A stretch of DNA of 64,000 bases from Pardosa pseudoannulata (taxonomy: Eukaryota; Arthropoda; Arachnida; Araneae; Lycosidae). Below the pieces are notes generated by a model. It was not told the origin of the DNA and did no database searches. It saw only the letters and a program-made list of their open reading frames with translations. Within the stretch, counting starts at the first letter, position 1, and every line of letters starts with the position of its first letter. Positions 1 through 12,514 of this stretch are shown here, piece by piece. The DNA is taken from contig CM063507.1 of NCBI GenBank assembly GCA_032207245.1, forward strand, positions 84,381,379 to 84,445,378. The letters are read 5' to 3'. Made by a program: the position numbers and the translations under genes.

Positions 1-359
1 AGTATACTAAAAATATGTAAAAGAATTAAATTTTCCTCTGAAAAAATTTAGTAATAGCAGATTAAATGATTCCTTAAATTACAAAAATTACTCCTTTAAA
101 ATAAAGACAGGCAATTTCTTTTGTGAACCAATAGGACAAATATGCTCATACAAAAGTAAAAATAATGTTTGAGCATTATCTTTACACATGTCTGTAACAT
201 CTTTCATATAGTTTTAAACTTTAACTCCTTTCATATGTTTGTACTGAATCCAAGACTTTCATCTGTACACATATCTAACCCTCAAAAAGCATACTATAAA
301 TTAACTGAAAATTTTGATATATATATTTTTTTTTAAGTTCAATAGTTATATAATTATAA

Positions 360-636
360 TGAGGAACTCCCCAGTGCATGAGCCCCCAGGCAGACAAGGC
401 CTATGGTGCCAATCTCCATTTCCGAGACAAAGGGCCCTGGAGTGTGAAGCATATGTTCCGGTTAGGTGGTCAGCCTTACACAGAATCCCAAGGTTTAGTT
501 CCCAACAATGCTTGGTCCTCAGTTTGTCTACCCATTGAAGGGATCAAAGGCTGAATCAACCTTGCTCAGTCTAGAGATCGAACCTCGGACATGTGTCATG
601 GGAGCAAGTAGCGCTACTCCAACGCCACAGGGTTTC
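360..636 (-). mobile_element. tRNA-derived SINE-like repeat (family 1)
   Basis: This block is clearly less AT-rich than its surroundings. Read on the minus strand it begins near 632 with a tRNA-like head: an A-box-like stretch (TGGCGTTGGAGTAGCG) and, about 35 bases on, a B-box-like GGTTCGATCTC. A pol III-type head followed by about 200 bp of unrelated body fits a tRNA-derived SINE. No second copy of this family is visible in the window, and I could not find a clear target-site duplication. A 74-codon open frame across it is not coding. Confidence 0.45.
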
Positions 637-1169
637 TACATATTGTACATTTTGTCTTTAAAAAACAAAATTGGCAATGTCACTTAAATAAGGAAATTTT
701 CTTACTATGACAGAATTCAAAAACATCTGAACTACAAAATGTTCTTGCATAACTCATTCAGAAATGCATATTTTCTTATGCACAATATAGAAAAATTTTG
801 TGCTACGTAATAATTACAAATATTTTAAATTTATTTATCATAGACAGGAGAGAATTATCAGCTTTGTTTTCAAAATACTTGAAATTAACATAAATATTCA
901 GCATAATTTCACTAAGATAAAAAAAAAATAGCTTCAAAGTCAGGAAATTTTTAAAAAACTGTTTATTGTGCATAATTATATAGTTATATAAGTGTATATA
1001 TTTATGAGAGATTAAAAAAAATAACTAGAATAATACTCCTGCCTATTGTGTAATTATAATATACGATTGCACCACTAGGGTACTGTAGATGGACCTAATA
1101 TGCCAAGTGAGGTCAACCAATGAGACATTTTTATCTAAACGTTGCGTGCATGCATGTGTCTGTATTATA
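637..1169. other. AT-rich intergenic DNA, nothing recognised
   Basis: Only short AT-rich sequence with no open frame, repeat or RNA signature that I recognise. Confidence 0.5.
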
Positions 1170-1345
1170 CTTGTACCACAAATAAATGACATATGGCATA
1201 GTCTTAAGAACAATGTGCAGCTGTTACTCAGCAAAAACCCAACAGAAACTGTTGTAATGAAAGAATCAGCATACAAAGAGGTTAAAATATAAAAGTACGA
1301 ATGGTTTTCTCAATTTAAAAAGTGGAAAAGGGTCACTGGAGATCT
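1170..1345 (+). pseudogene. Possible mariner-type transposase N-terminal relic
   Basis: The plus-strand frame near 1215-1320 reads SKNPTETVVM...SAYKE, then a stop, then YEWFSQFK. This resembles the N-terminal helix-turn-helix of mariner transposases, where (L)GK(S/T)ATET..ML..AYG.. is followed by a (Y/F)EW(Y/F)KRF motif. The frame is broken after a few codons and no catalytic part is present. No terminal inverted repeats were found. It could be chance similarity, so confidence is low. Confidence 0.35.
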
Positions 1346-3559
1346 CTGTACTGTTTGTCCTATAAAGTGCCCAAACCAAGGACTGTAAAAATCAATTTCA
1401 TCAGGAAAGATTGATGTAGAACAACTCACCAACTCTTGACTCTCCCAATAAAATCATAAACAGGATAAGTCTCGGGCTTGGTTCTGATATAACCAGAACA
1501 GACTCCACCACCACCCCCAAAAAAAAGCATTACTTCTTAAATAAACTGACAAAAATAAGCATACATTTAGTACAATCTTTCTAAATATTAAATGACTCTC
1601 TTTTCCTGACACCATATGAGAAAATAATTATAAATGTGCAGCATTACATATAAAGCTTAATTTCATACGACTAACTGAAAAACATAACTAAATTTAAGAC
1701 ATCTACACCACAATTTCTACTTAAAATACAGTTTATTGTTACTATCATTGTAATATATTATGTATCACACATGATCCATAATATTGTGAATCACATGAAA
1801 ACATAAATGTAAAAAAAATATTAGATGTGTGTATCGTATGTGATGTACACATCTAATGTACACAAAGACAGACAAAGGTTTTAAGACAGAAATATAAGAT
1901 GAATTAGACAAACCTTACTTGCAGTTACATAGTCATTATAAACTGAGTATTGTTTTTAATCACTAATCACACATAAGAAAATTAAACAGGTATGTTGATA
2001 AGATTAAATCATGTATTACTCTTTGATAGTAGTACATGAGTCTCATTCAAAAATCTACTACCCCCCTCCCTAAGAAAATAAATTTCATAATTATTTTGGA
2101 AGTTAGCTAATGAGAAATAGAAATCAATAAACACAAAAATGAAAGCTAGCAGAAAATAAACAGCTAAAAGATGAAAAAGATAGAAAAGTGAAAAACAAGA
2201 GTACATAACAAGAAAACAAGCGAGTAGAAAGTTTAGGAATAGAAATCACAATTTAAGTGGCCAGGGACATCGGTACACTTCAGCAGCATGAGAAGAAATG
2301 GTACTTCTGTGATTCTAAGGGATTCACCTGATATCATGAGAACGAATCAGAATGAACAAAAACGTCCAACAGAATTACAACGAATTACGAAAAGAGGACC
2401 AATGAGCAAACAGAGCAGAAATGCAAGAGAAAAGTAAGAAAAGATGATATGTGGCCGAGATAATAAAAGATTAAAGAGTTTTTCTTACAGTTTAAAGAGT
2501 TTATACATTTTTGGGGTAATTTTTAATTTTTTTAAAGAGTATATACAAAATACAAGAAAAAAACGTTATTTAAATTCAATTTAAGTATCAAAAGCCTGGA
2601 TTTACCATAAAAATATATTCCTATAAAATAATTATTTTATAAAGCAAAACAGAATCTGAAAATTTCAATTACTAACTAAAAATTAACAGTAAAATAGAAC
2701 TGCAACTAAAGGTTACTTTTCAATTTTATTATATTTTCAAATATTTAAAATTAAATTGTGTACATTCTATTCTTAATGGTCCACAAAATTTATTAACTTT
2801 ACAAACTTCAAACACAATGAGAAATTCCAAAATTCAAATAGCATTTGAAAAGAGTAATTGCTATCCTTTACATCCAACCACACAAAAAAACTTTTGGCTA
2901 AATAAATACATAATGCATTTACTTATGTTCACCGACCATAGAATAGAATATCAAAGTATCCTCCATTTGATACACAATACCATTAATGTACCAACATAGT
3001 TGTTACTAACTTTCAAATATAAATATCTACAGAGATGCCTTGATTTACACCTAAAATACATTTTAACGAAAAAACATTTATTTATCTATGCAAAAATATT
3101 TATCTGCATTTCTGCTCATTTACACCAGGCCTGTCCAACTCAAAAAAACTTGGCTTAATTCCAAATTCATTTTATTCTGTCTGGCTATAATTTGTATGTA
3201 AGTATATATATTGAAGTAAAAATTATTTATATATTAATAATAGAATAGTTAAAAGTTTCTAAAAAATGATAAAGAATTATAATAATGAATCAAACAGGTT
3301 TTGCCAAAGTTGGTCTAGCCCAGGTTTATCCATATCCACCCCCTCAATATGTTGCAATTAAATAAGTACCTTTCTTTAATTTGCTAAATATACCTTGTTT
3401 TAAATATAAATTTTGTAAATGATGCTATTGATTGTGGCTCGACTACTTCTTACCTAAATATAAACAACATGAACATAAATCTTTAATTTAAAATTAAAAC
3501 TTGCACTAATACATCCCTACATATACAATAACTATTTTTTTTTTCATAAAGTTCTTAAA
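1346..3559. other. AT-rich intergenic DNA, nothing recognised
   Basis: About 2.2 kb of AT-rich sequence. Open frames are short and have AT-driven composition. I see no element ends, tandem array or RNA gene. Confidence 0.5.
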
Positions 3560-4150
3560 GGTTGGTTGGTTGGTTGGTTTTTTTTATTCTTAATGGCACT
3601 GTATCCTCATGGGACATATTGTGCCAAACACATGGTTAAGAGACCTCATACAGGGTAAAAAGCTGTAGAGAAAATAAAACAAATGTAAAATACAAAAAGA
3701 CAGATATACAATATCTTATAAAAAAACGTATAAATCTGGTGGAGAGTTAAACGACAAAATGTGTAAAAGAAAAGCTGAACATAAAAAATGTCAAAGAAAT
3801 GGAGTGAGGAATTATATAAGTTGATAAAAGCCAATATGCTTCAAAAACCAAAAAATGTTTTGATGAGGGGTAGCATTAAGTAAGGCGGGCAATGGAATGT
3901 TATGTGAATGGAACTATAAAAATCTTTCATTATTATAAACAGGACAGTCTAAAAGAATGTGCTTCACGGTGACAGCAACCTTGCAGTGAAGGCAAGTGGG
4001 AGCAGGTTCACCTACGAGTAAATGACGGTGAGTGAGACGAGTATGTCCTATTCGGAGACGAGTTACAATCACATCTTTCCGGCGAGAAGGAATCGAAGGC
4101 CACATAGTGATACGAGCTTTAATAGCTTGAAGTTTATTCAGAATTTGTTA
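3560..4150 (-). pseudogene. LINE (non-LTR retrotransposon) 3' end with ORF2 tail
   Basis: Minus-strand residues encoded at 3914-4105 include the stretch VTRLRIGHTRLTHRHLL followed by C-L-H-C and H-I-L-L-D-C spacing. This is the C-terminal end of the reverse transcriptase/RNase H polyprotein of Jockey-like non-LTR elements, with its terminal zinc-knuckle-like motif. Downstream on the same strand are about 350 bp of 3' UTR ending in a simple tail of AACC units (seen as GGTT repeats at 3560-3578). The copy is 5'-truncated, as usual for LINEs made by target-primed reverse transcription. The related copy at 44432-46796 carries the same RLRMGHTRLTH motif. Confidence 0.8.
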
Positions 4151-4908
4151 TAAAGTTCTTAAAATAAATTGCTATAAACACTACAAGTGGTAAATAAATA
4201 AGAATCTTTGTGCAGAGACATAATATAAGAGTGACCCACATTTAAAATGCTAGATAAAAAATAAAGCAGTTAACTTTTCAAGCTTAAAATATTTCTACCT
4301 CTGAGTCAGAATCTTAGTAGCATTTATAAAGATTTTTGAAAATGAAAATTAACGATTTTTTTAAAGATCTGTTTAAGGAATCTTCCATCTTTCAAGGGCC
4401 TGAGAAAGAAAATTATAATTAAAATAAGTTTATAGTTTATATTTAACTTATTTTCACTTGCATAAGTTCATATTTTGAAATCAATTTTTAACCACCTTTT
4501 TGACTAATTAAACATCTGAAATTTTGCACATAGGTTCAATTCCAGTGACAATATATCAGACTGGACAAAAAATAAATGTTTGGTAAATGCAAAAAGTTGT
4601 TCACAGCATATTATGAATCCCAATTCCAGAGATTTTAATATAGAATCACTATCAACTTCCAAGTAGCAAAACTAAAAACTCAAACAAAATGTTTACTGTG
4701 TATTTTTTACTGTTTTTCTTGTTAAAAACAGATTTTTTTTTCATATTTTTTTTAATCAGGTTTAAAGTTTTATTTACCCCTTATCAGTGACAAAATTTTA
4801 CAGACAGTTACTTTTAAAATTGTCATAAAATTGGCTCTGCATGCAGGAGAATCTTCGGCTAACCATTGAAGTAGTATCCCAATTGGTAGAAAAAGGTCCA
4901 TGTTCATG
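4151..4908. other. AT-rich intergenic DNA, nothing recognised
   Basis: No gene, RNA or element boundary that I can support. Confidence 0.5.
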
Positions 4909-5081
4909 GTTTGGTTTGGAGTGCTAAGGTCTACTTTTTGCAACACGGGGGCTAATAAGACCGGGACCTACAGCTTAAAGCCGATTCCGAACGGCTACCA
5001 ACATGCATGCCACTGTCGGATTCAAACCCACCAACTTCAATACCAAAGGCCTGCACCCTAAGCAATCGGCCATCATTCGGC
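4909..5081 (-). mobile_element. tRNA-derived SINE (family 2), diverged copy
   Basis: This is one of the family repeated at 26277, 43301, 46970, 47572 and 60937. On the minus strand it starts with GCCGAATGATGGCCGA, the tRNA-like head, followed by a degenerate B box (GGTTTGAATCC). The conserved body follows (TTTAAGCTGTAGGTCCCGGT, then the TTGCAA block) and it ends in CCAAACCAAACC. The copy carries several substitutions and is older than those at 43301 or 47572. Confidence 0.75.
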
Positions 5082-6093
5082 TATTTAAAACATGCGAAAC
5101 ACAACTACCAATGCATCTCTACATTTGCAATTCCAAACTAACAATTCCTTAGGTTTTGGAATTGTCTCACCAAAAAAAAATTATTCTTAATAAAGATTAA
5201 TTGGCAGATGAACCATCCACTGATAAAAGCTTATAATTAAAGATTTGACCTTTTCAAAAAAATAAACTCAAAATATCTTTTGCAATAGTTCAAGAGGCAG
5301 AATCGAAATATCTTGATAACTTCATTTTGTAATGTGCCATACAATATACAATACTGGTGTAAGAACTTACTCAGCTTTCACTTTTAGAGATATGTTTCAA
5401 ATAAGACTGTTATCAAAAATTATTAATTTATTCAAAAATTATCTAAGATTAAAAACACCTAACATTAAGTGCTTATAGGGCTGCTTTTTAGGAGTGCACA
5501 AACCCTTTTTACTCGAATGTCAAATAAACAAAAATATCTATTTTATGCACAAAGCATATCTTATGTTTTGAAGTTAAAAAGGTTCAGGTTTTGTGGAAAA
5601 AATTTGATTATATACTAGTTTTAGCAATACACAAAAAATATTTTAAATGATTTGTTTTAAACTTAATAGATATTTGTTTCAGGCATGTGTGCAAGAGCAC
5701 TATGGGATCTTAACTTGGTAAGAAATACAAAAATGGAGTTACTGTGAAATAATAAAAAGGAAAAAACAAATCAGCTAGGGTTAAAAATTTAATATTTAAC
5801 AAACTATTAACTTTTGGTTGCCTAAATTTCAGAAAATACAAAATAAAACTAGCATAAATATATATTTTTTTTAACTTCAAAAGGGTAAAAAAAGGAGTTT
5901 AAAAACTTATTTTAAACATTTTTTTTCTGTAAATGGAAAAAAATTTAAAAACCAAATTTTCATAATTTACTAGTATACAAATTTATGTACTGTTTAATAG
6001 CAATAAATCAATGTAACACATAATGAATAGGAATAGTTCATAAAAAATTAACCCTGTTACATAAAAAAAACTCAACAATTAAATTATTAGTAG
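5082..6093. other. AT-rich intergenic DNA, nothing recognised
   Basis: No supported feature. Confidence 0.5.
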
Positions 6094-6848
6094 CAGGGTT
6101 GGCATGATTTAAATCAGTTGATTTGTTTGAAAAAAATCATTGATTTAAATCTTTTCCACTTCTCTTAAAACCTATATTCCAAAGACAGGAGTGGGAATCA
6201 GTCAGCACAGAAATACCAATAAGTAAATAAGTTAATAGATAGCATGTACTTTCCAAGAATTTAGGGGTTGTTATCAGATAGTATGTATTAGTGTACAATA
6301 CAATGACTAGTTATGACTAGTGGAATTCATTTTATGTAATGGAAGGTAAAGAGAGTATTACAGAACTTGAAATCCAGTTTGTCTACCCAATAACAACAGC
6401 CGTGGCATCATCTGCTAAAATAGAAAGACAGTTTTCTTTTTTTGCTATTGTTCATTCTAGCCACTGTAACAAATTAGGCGTGGATACGGCATAGAAACTA
6501 GTGTTTTTATTGAAACAGTTAAATTCGTAATTTATTGCTTAAAAAATATTGAAATAATTGTGATTTTTTGTTTTTTAATAAATAGTTTGCATTAAATGAA
6601 TATTTAATTTGTTATTTAAATTTATATCTTATTTAGTTTGCACCATTCAATTACAAAATAATGAAATGTATTTAGATTAAAATGTATGTATTTAATTTTA
6701 GGTAATCGGTGTATAGAATATACTAGATAGATAAGATGTTACTTCTTATAACAAACTATTCTTTGTATATTGTAAATAATATAAAAACACAACAATAATT
6801 AAAATTACAGTTTTTAAAAAAATAAAATCTGATTTTTTTCCAACCCTA
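6094..6848 (+). mobile_element. hAT-type element, copy A, with transposase C-terminal relic
   Basis: Ends are CAGGGTTGGCATGATTTAAA on the left and a matching CCAACCCTA on the right. Inside, 6345-6494 encodes ESITELEIQFVYPITT, then ASSAKIERQFSFFAIVHSS and an early stop. That is the hAT C-terminal dimerisation domain, whose usual form is (S/A)xxxERxFS.....S..RN.L. Most of the transposase is missing, so this is a non-autonomous, decayed copy. The same element recurs inverted at 8256-9063 and truncated at 11199-11600. A clean 8-bp target-site duplication is no longer visible. Confidence 0.75.
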
Positions 6849-7092
6849 GTTTAAAGTAATTCAATCAAGTAAAAACACAGCAGAAAAAAAAAGAAAAGAA
6901 ATGAAACAGAAATTTTTTAAAAAAAGAAGGGAAAATGAAGCTGAGAACTAACAGACCTAAAAAAAAAAATAAAAAAAGGTTCTTGGATAATCAAGGTTCT
7001 TGGTTTTGTAACTTAAAATATAAGGTTTATTATATAAAAGTCAAAACTTAAATATCATTTTTCTGAAACTGATGATGAAGAATGTGTGTAGT

Positions 7093-7835
7093 TAGGATTG
7101 GCACATTTTTGCCAAAGATGAAAAAACCAGTAAAAACCGTACTGACAAAAATACATTTTTGCCAAGTGACAAAAATGGATATGTTTTATTTACGGGGATG
7201 TAACTATTTTACTTTTACTAATTTTAACTCTAATCTAAAGATACATGTTTTTTTTTTAACATAGAATATTCAATGCATCATTGAAACAGTAATCTAAATC
7301 TAAAGTTATACTACCTAGAGATAAAAGAAAAGATAAAATGAAGATTGATTTTGCAAGTTTTTATGTGCAATGTTGTTTTTAATGTAATTATTAGCTTATT
7401 TCCCCTACAAACTGTAGGTTTAAATGTTTTTAGTACTTATATAATATATGTACCTTACATATGTATATATACACATTGCAATTAAAAACAACATTACTAT
7501 ATTTAAATTGATAAATTAAGAAAACATTTTTTATCCCATGCCACCTTCATATAAATTTATTTACATAAATAGAATATTGTATTTTCATTGCTAACATCAA
7601 TGAAAATTATTTTAAATTGTTTAAATTGTCAAATACTAATGAAATACCTAATTAATATTCTGATTTAAGTCTTAATTGTATTATGTACAAAATTATTATT
7701 TTGTCATTTATTATTTTTTACATTTTTAAAATCCAGCCAATTTTTCTAGATTTTGCCATTTTTTACCAGGTTTTTCCAGTTTTTTGCCACTGTCCTGGCA
7801 AAAATACCATTTTGCCGACAAAATGACCAACCCTA
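7093..7835. mobile_element. hAT MITE with perfect 8-bp target-site duplication
   Basis: The left end TAGGATTGGCACATTTTTGC and the right end (reverse complement TAGGGTTGGTCATTTTGTCG) form imperfect terminal inverted repeats. The element is flanked on both sides by an identical TGTGTAGT (7085-7092 and 7836-7843). An 8-bp duplication with a (C/T)AGGGTTGG end is the hAT signature. The interior is AT-rich and non-coding. The TIR-proximal 100 bp repeats the word TTTTTGCCA in both orientations. Confidence 0.85.
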
Positions 7836-8255
7836 TGTGTAGTCCATATTTGCCACATATTTAATGAGAATTTTACAATTGTGGATTCCATTTAGATAAT
7901 CTGACAGTAATATTTATCTGCACAATTTTTTTGTAAAAAATATTTAAAATTACACTATGATGATTTTGTTTCACACTTTGTATTGATGTTTCATTTCTTA
8001 AATATGTATTTAATTTATTACTAACCCCAATTTTCCCCACCAATATGGGAAAAATAGGAATGATATCAATACACAAACATAAAATTAACACTATCAAAGA
8101 CAACAATATTCTAAAAATGAAGCTATATTTTTAATTTATATAATTCAAATGTGTAAAACATGCTTCTAAAGTTTAAATAAAATAGATTCATTGTGAATGC
8201 AAAAAAAAATTTTTCTCTACCTGACTCTACTGATTTAGATACCCTTGACAGTAAC

Positions 8256-9063
8256 CAGGGTTAGAAAAAAAAAACCAAAAAATTAGATTTGATTTAAATT
8301 AATTTTTTTCATTTAAATTGGATCTTTTTATTATTTTTTTCTGAATACTTATTTTAATTGTTGTTTTTATGTTTTTTGCAATATACACAGAATAGTTTGT
8401 TATAAGAAGTAACATCTTATCTATCTAGTATATTCCACACACTGATTACCTAAAATTAAATCTATAAATTTTAATCTAAATACATTCCATTATTTTGTAA
8501 TTGGATATTTCAAACTAATTAAGATGTCAGTTTAAAGAATAAATTAAATATTCTTTTAATGTAAACTATTTATTTAAAAAAACAAAACACAATTATTTCA
8601 ACATTTTTCAAGCAACGAATGATGGATTTACTTCTTTCAATAAAAACAGTAGCTTTGATGCTTTATCCACTTCTAATTGGTTACGAAGATTAGAATGAAC
8701 AATACCAAAAGAAGAAAACTGTCTTTCCATTCCAGCAGAGGAAGCCATGGCTGTTGTTATTGGGTAGACAAATTGGATTTCAAGTTCTGTAATACTCTCT
8801 ATCTCCCATTACATAACATGAATTCCACCAGTTATAATTATCAATCATTGTATTACCCCTACTCCAAACTTTCTGATAACAACCCCTCCATTCTTGGAAA
8901 ACACATGCTATCTATTGACAATTATTTACTTATTGGTATTTACTGTGCTGATTGATTCCCAATTCTCCTGTCTTTGGAATATAGGTTTTAAAAGAAGTGA
9001 AAAAAGATTATATCAATGATTTTTTCAAAAAAAATTAACTGATTTAAATCATGCCAACCCTGA
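8256..9063 (-). mobile_element. hAT-type element, copy B, best-preserved transposase tail
   Basis: On the minus strand it starts at 9063 with CAGGGTTGGCATGATTTAAA and ends near 8256 at CCCTGG. It is the inverted partner of copy A. From about 8806 down to the stop at 8608-8610 one uninterrupted frame reads ESITELEIQFVYPITTAM, then ASSAGMERQFSSFGIVHS, then NLRNQLEVDKASKLLFLL, and ends after PSFVA. This is a near-canonical hAT C-terminal dimerisation domain, including the ERxFS motif and the S-x-LRNQL helix. Upstream transposase domains are absent. The neighbour at 9072-9239 repeats its terminus. Confidence 0.8.
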
Positions 9064-9071
9064 TTAAATGT

Positions 9072-9239
9072 CAAACCAATCAACAGAAAGCTTAACACCA
9101 AAACTGTCGTTTCAGTTACAAAAAGAACAAGAGCCCAAACCTGCTTAGCAGAGCGAACACGTTTTACCAACTTTTGGTTGGAAGTGTCACACCAAACAGC
9201 AGCTAAATCAACTGATTTAAATCATGTCAACCCTGATTA
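9072..9239 (-). repeat. Second terminus of the same hAT family
   Basis: 9213-9239 repeats the terminal AACTGATTTAAATCATGYCA and CCCTG of copy B. Both termini are followed by the same ATTAAATG (9064-9071 and 9240-9247). The intervening 140 bp is not in copies A or C and is less AT-rich. It may be the end of a longer relative of the family, or a tandem or aborted insertion. Confidence 0.55.
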
Positions 9240-9843
9240 AATGTATCAATCTAGAAAATATTGAGCATTCTATTAACAAAAGTTGTGAATCAAAAAGAAA
9301 AGTGGTATGTGACTTAACTCTCTAAAATGTTTAACAAAACTTGACTATGTTGTTAATAGTATTTATTACTTAAAAAATACTAAGTTTTCATAAAACAGCA
9401 AATTCAATTTTATTAAGTTTTCTGAATCTGTGTTTTGCTGTCTATAAGTGCAAAACTCAGAAGAACAAAACAAATGTGACAAATAGCTAGCCTATTAAAT
9501 TTAATAAAAGTTAATCCTTTTATTTTCTTGAACTAACAGAAGATATAACTATAGGCAATAGGAATCCTATGGTATACATTCAACATGAAGACAAACAATT
9601 TGTTCCTACACTTCAAATAACACACGTAAAGACTAAATCATCCCTCACCACTGGGGATACAACTTACAGATAAGGAGCCTCAAATAACTTCAACTACTTG
9701 GACGTGGAAATACCATTCATATTTAATGTCCTATCAATAATGCATCCCTACATATTTTATGTGCTATCTGTAATCTTATCAATAAGTATTTGCTATTTTC
9801 ATAGAATTTTCAGTACAATGTACTTGTGAGAAAACATCCACAA

Positions 9844-10894
9844 CAGGGTTGCAAAAAAACCCATCTACCCAGAAAAACCCGCAGGTTTTTATGGGTAAAA
9901 CCCAGTCTAAAAAACCCACTCTGAGGTGGGTTTTTTAAAAATTGGTGATATTTTTATTTATTTACAGAAACTGTTATCTTAGTTTTTTACCCTCTTTCAA
10001 TTGTAAAGAATTATTTTGTGGAAATATATATACAGTCTATCAAAATCCAGAAAAATATTTGCAAATCTATGGAAAATCCAACATAACAATTTTGGAAAAA
10101 AAAATCTGAAATCCATAAGGAAAAAGGCAAAGGTTTCATGTGTAAAATACAGAATAATTTGACCATAAATCATAGTATAATAACAAGGATTTTAACTAAT
10201 TCAAAACAAATACAGATCCTCCAATATATCATCATCATCAATCAGGTTATCAGTATTGCTATTTTTCAGTCTCAAAAGTCTGTATTTTAACTAACTTCAA
10301 TGCTTTTTGTATTCCTAATCTCTTTCTAAGTTTCAACCAAACCAACTCACATGTAGAAAACATTTGTTCCAGTGATGCAGAGCTAGCTGGGCACTTGTTT
10401 AGGGTTACGATAAAACAACAAAAATCTATCATATCTCCATCCCTAACGCACATTTCGATTAGTTTCCACCACTGTGCTGCACTATATTTTTTAATTACAT
10501 CACTATTAAACACACTTTGAAGAAATATTTTGGAATTTTTTTTAACTTATAATTCATGAGGAGAATTAACCATCTATTTTTTTAAGGATAGAAAGAATAG
10601 AAATAAAAATTAATCCTCTGTTACAATAACATTCAAATAAGTGGTATATGTCAATATATAATATTTTGTGTTGTGATGCCAGAGCAAACTTTTTTATAGC
10701 CTTTATACTGATTTATTTGTATTAATTAAATTATAATTTCTTGAATATTAAGTTAATTAACAAAAATATAATCAGTTTTAGAAATGTAATCTTTTCTAAA
10801 ATATGGTACTTCCCTTTTCCTCTACTCTTAAAAACAGACCCCAATAAAACCCACCCAAGTTATTCTTAAAATACCCAGGCTTTTAGCAACTCCG
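9844..10894 (-). mobile_element. hAT-type element (AACCC-rich ends), left arm of inverted pair
   Basis: Ends are CAGGGTTGCAAAAAAACCC and, in reverse complement, CGGAGTTGCTAAAAGCC. Flanks ATCCACAA and ATTCTCAA match at 6 of 8 positions, a decayed 8-bp duplication. The minus strand at 10259-10513 carries an open frame with ASSASLEQMFSTCELVWLKL, then RKRLGIQKALKLVKI. This is the hAT C-terminal dimerisation domain, with Q for the usual R in the (E)RxFS motif. The element recurs inverted at 12515-13578. Confidence 0.8.
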
Positions 10895-11198
10895 ATTCTC
10901 AACCATAAATAATGCCAGGGATCAATCCAGATATAAATTGGAAAAATTTTGCACAGTATTCAGTATCAAAAAAGAACCTTAACTCCTTAACAAAATTTGG
11001 GCCCTTCACAAAATTATATAACATAAAATTGGTATTGCAGATATGGGTTTTTCATAACATGAAAATAAATATTAACAAAAAAATTTTCAATATGTTATTT
11101 CTGCAACTGACAAAACATGCACATGTGTGGTGCATCTTACTAATGTGTTCATATTGTCAGATGTCCTCAATTTTTTTTTTTTTTTTTTTTAATTTTAA

Positions 11199-11600
11199 CA
11201 GAGTTGGCATGATTTAAATCAGTCGATTTAAAAAAAAAATTGATTTAAATCACTTTCTTTCACTTCTTTTAAAACCTATTATCCAAAGACAGGAGAATTG
11301 GGAATCAGTCAGCACAGAAATACCAATAAGTAAATAAGTGTAAATAGATAGATAGCATGTGTTTTCAAGAATTGAGAGGTTATCAAAAAGTATGTAGTAG
11401 GGGTAGTACCATGATTGACTATGACTGATGGAATTGATTTTATGTAATGGGAGGTAAAGAGGGTATTACAGAACTTGAAATTCAGTTTTTCATCCAAATA
11501 ACAACCATGGCTCCATCAGCTAGAAAGATAGTTTTCTTTTTTTGACATTGTTAATATTGAAATAATAGTTTTTTTTTTAAATAGTTTGCATTAAAGAATT
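11199..11600 (+). mobile_element. hAT-type element, copy C, truncated
   Basis: It starts with CAGAGTTGGCATGATTTAAA and tracks copy A through the GGAATCAGTCAGCACAGAAA region, then to the ITELEIQF coding relic and the TTTGCATTAAA segment. It then fades into homopolymer-rich DNA. The right terminus is absent. Confidence 0.7.
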
Positions 11601-11814
11601 GAAGTTAAAAAAGTATGTGATTAATGTAAAAAATTGATATTGATTCAAATATTTTTAATTTTAATAATAGTGTGCAAATAAATAGATGATGTTCATTTTT
11701 CTTTTGTATCATAGTAGTTATGACTATTTGAATTAGTATGTAAAAATTTTTTTTTTCAGTTATCCACATTTAAAAAAATATTGAAATATTATTTTTGTTT
11801 TTTTTTAAATTAAA

Positions 11815-11927
11815 TTAAATTTAAAAAAAAAATAAAAAATAAAAAAAAAAAAAAAAAAAATCAGAATAAAAAAAATAAAATAAAATAAAAAAAAAAAAAA
11901 AAAACAGAACAGAAAATAAAAAAAAAA

Positions 11928-11981
<54 letters not shown>

Positions 11982-12003
11982 GGATTTATTTATTTTTTTT
12001 TTT
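11815..12003. repeat. A-rich low-complexity tract
   Basis: Nearly pure A with scattered T, C and G over about 165 bp, bounded by T-rich runs. It sits in the spacer between the arms of the 9844-13578 inverted repeat. Tracts like this are prone to assembly error. Confidence 0.9.
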
Positions 12004-12514
12004 TATTTTAATTTTAATGAGAATTTTAATGTTTCATTTCACTCTTCTAAAGAAAAACATCTAATTAAAGGTAAGGAGAGTTTTGTTCTATATATATTAT
12101 ATATTTTACGACATTGTTGGGGGATTCAAATAAAATTGTGATAACTGAAAATAATCTTTATAACATTACAGGATTTATTTATTTTATCACAAAAAAAAAA
12201 AAGAGAATCTAAAATAAAAAAAAACCTGTATCAACATCTGAATTTAGTATACACTTGAAAGAAAATTCAGATATAACCATTCAGTTACAAGTTATGAAAT
12301 CAACATATTACTTTAAAAATCTGAAGCTAGATAAAATGATATTTGTATTCAATGTGTAATTTAAAGCCTTTAACAACTGACCTTTCTGTGTTTAAATGTA
12401 ATGATTACTGAATATAATTTATAATTATTATTGAGTCAATGTTCTTTCCATATTTCCCTCTTTAAATAGATTTCTTACACATATACCACTTGCACTAGAA
12501 AAAGATAAGTGTTA

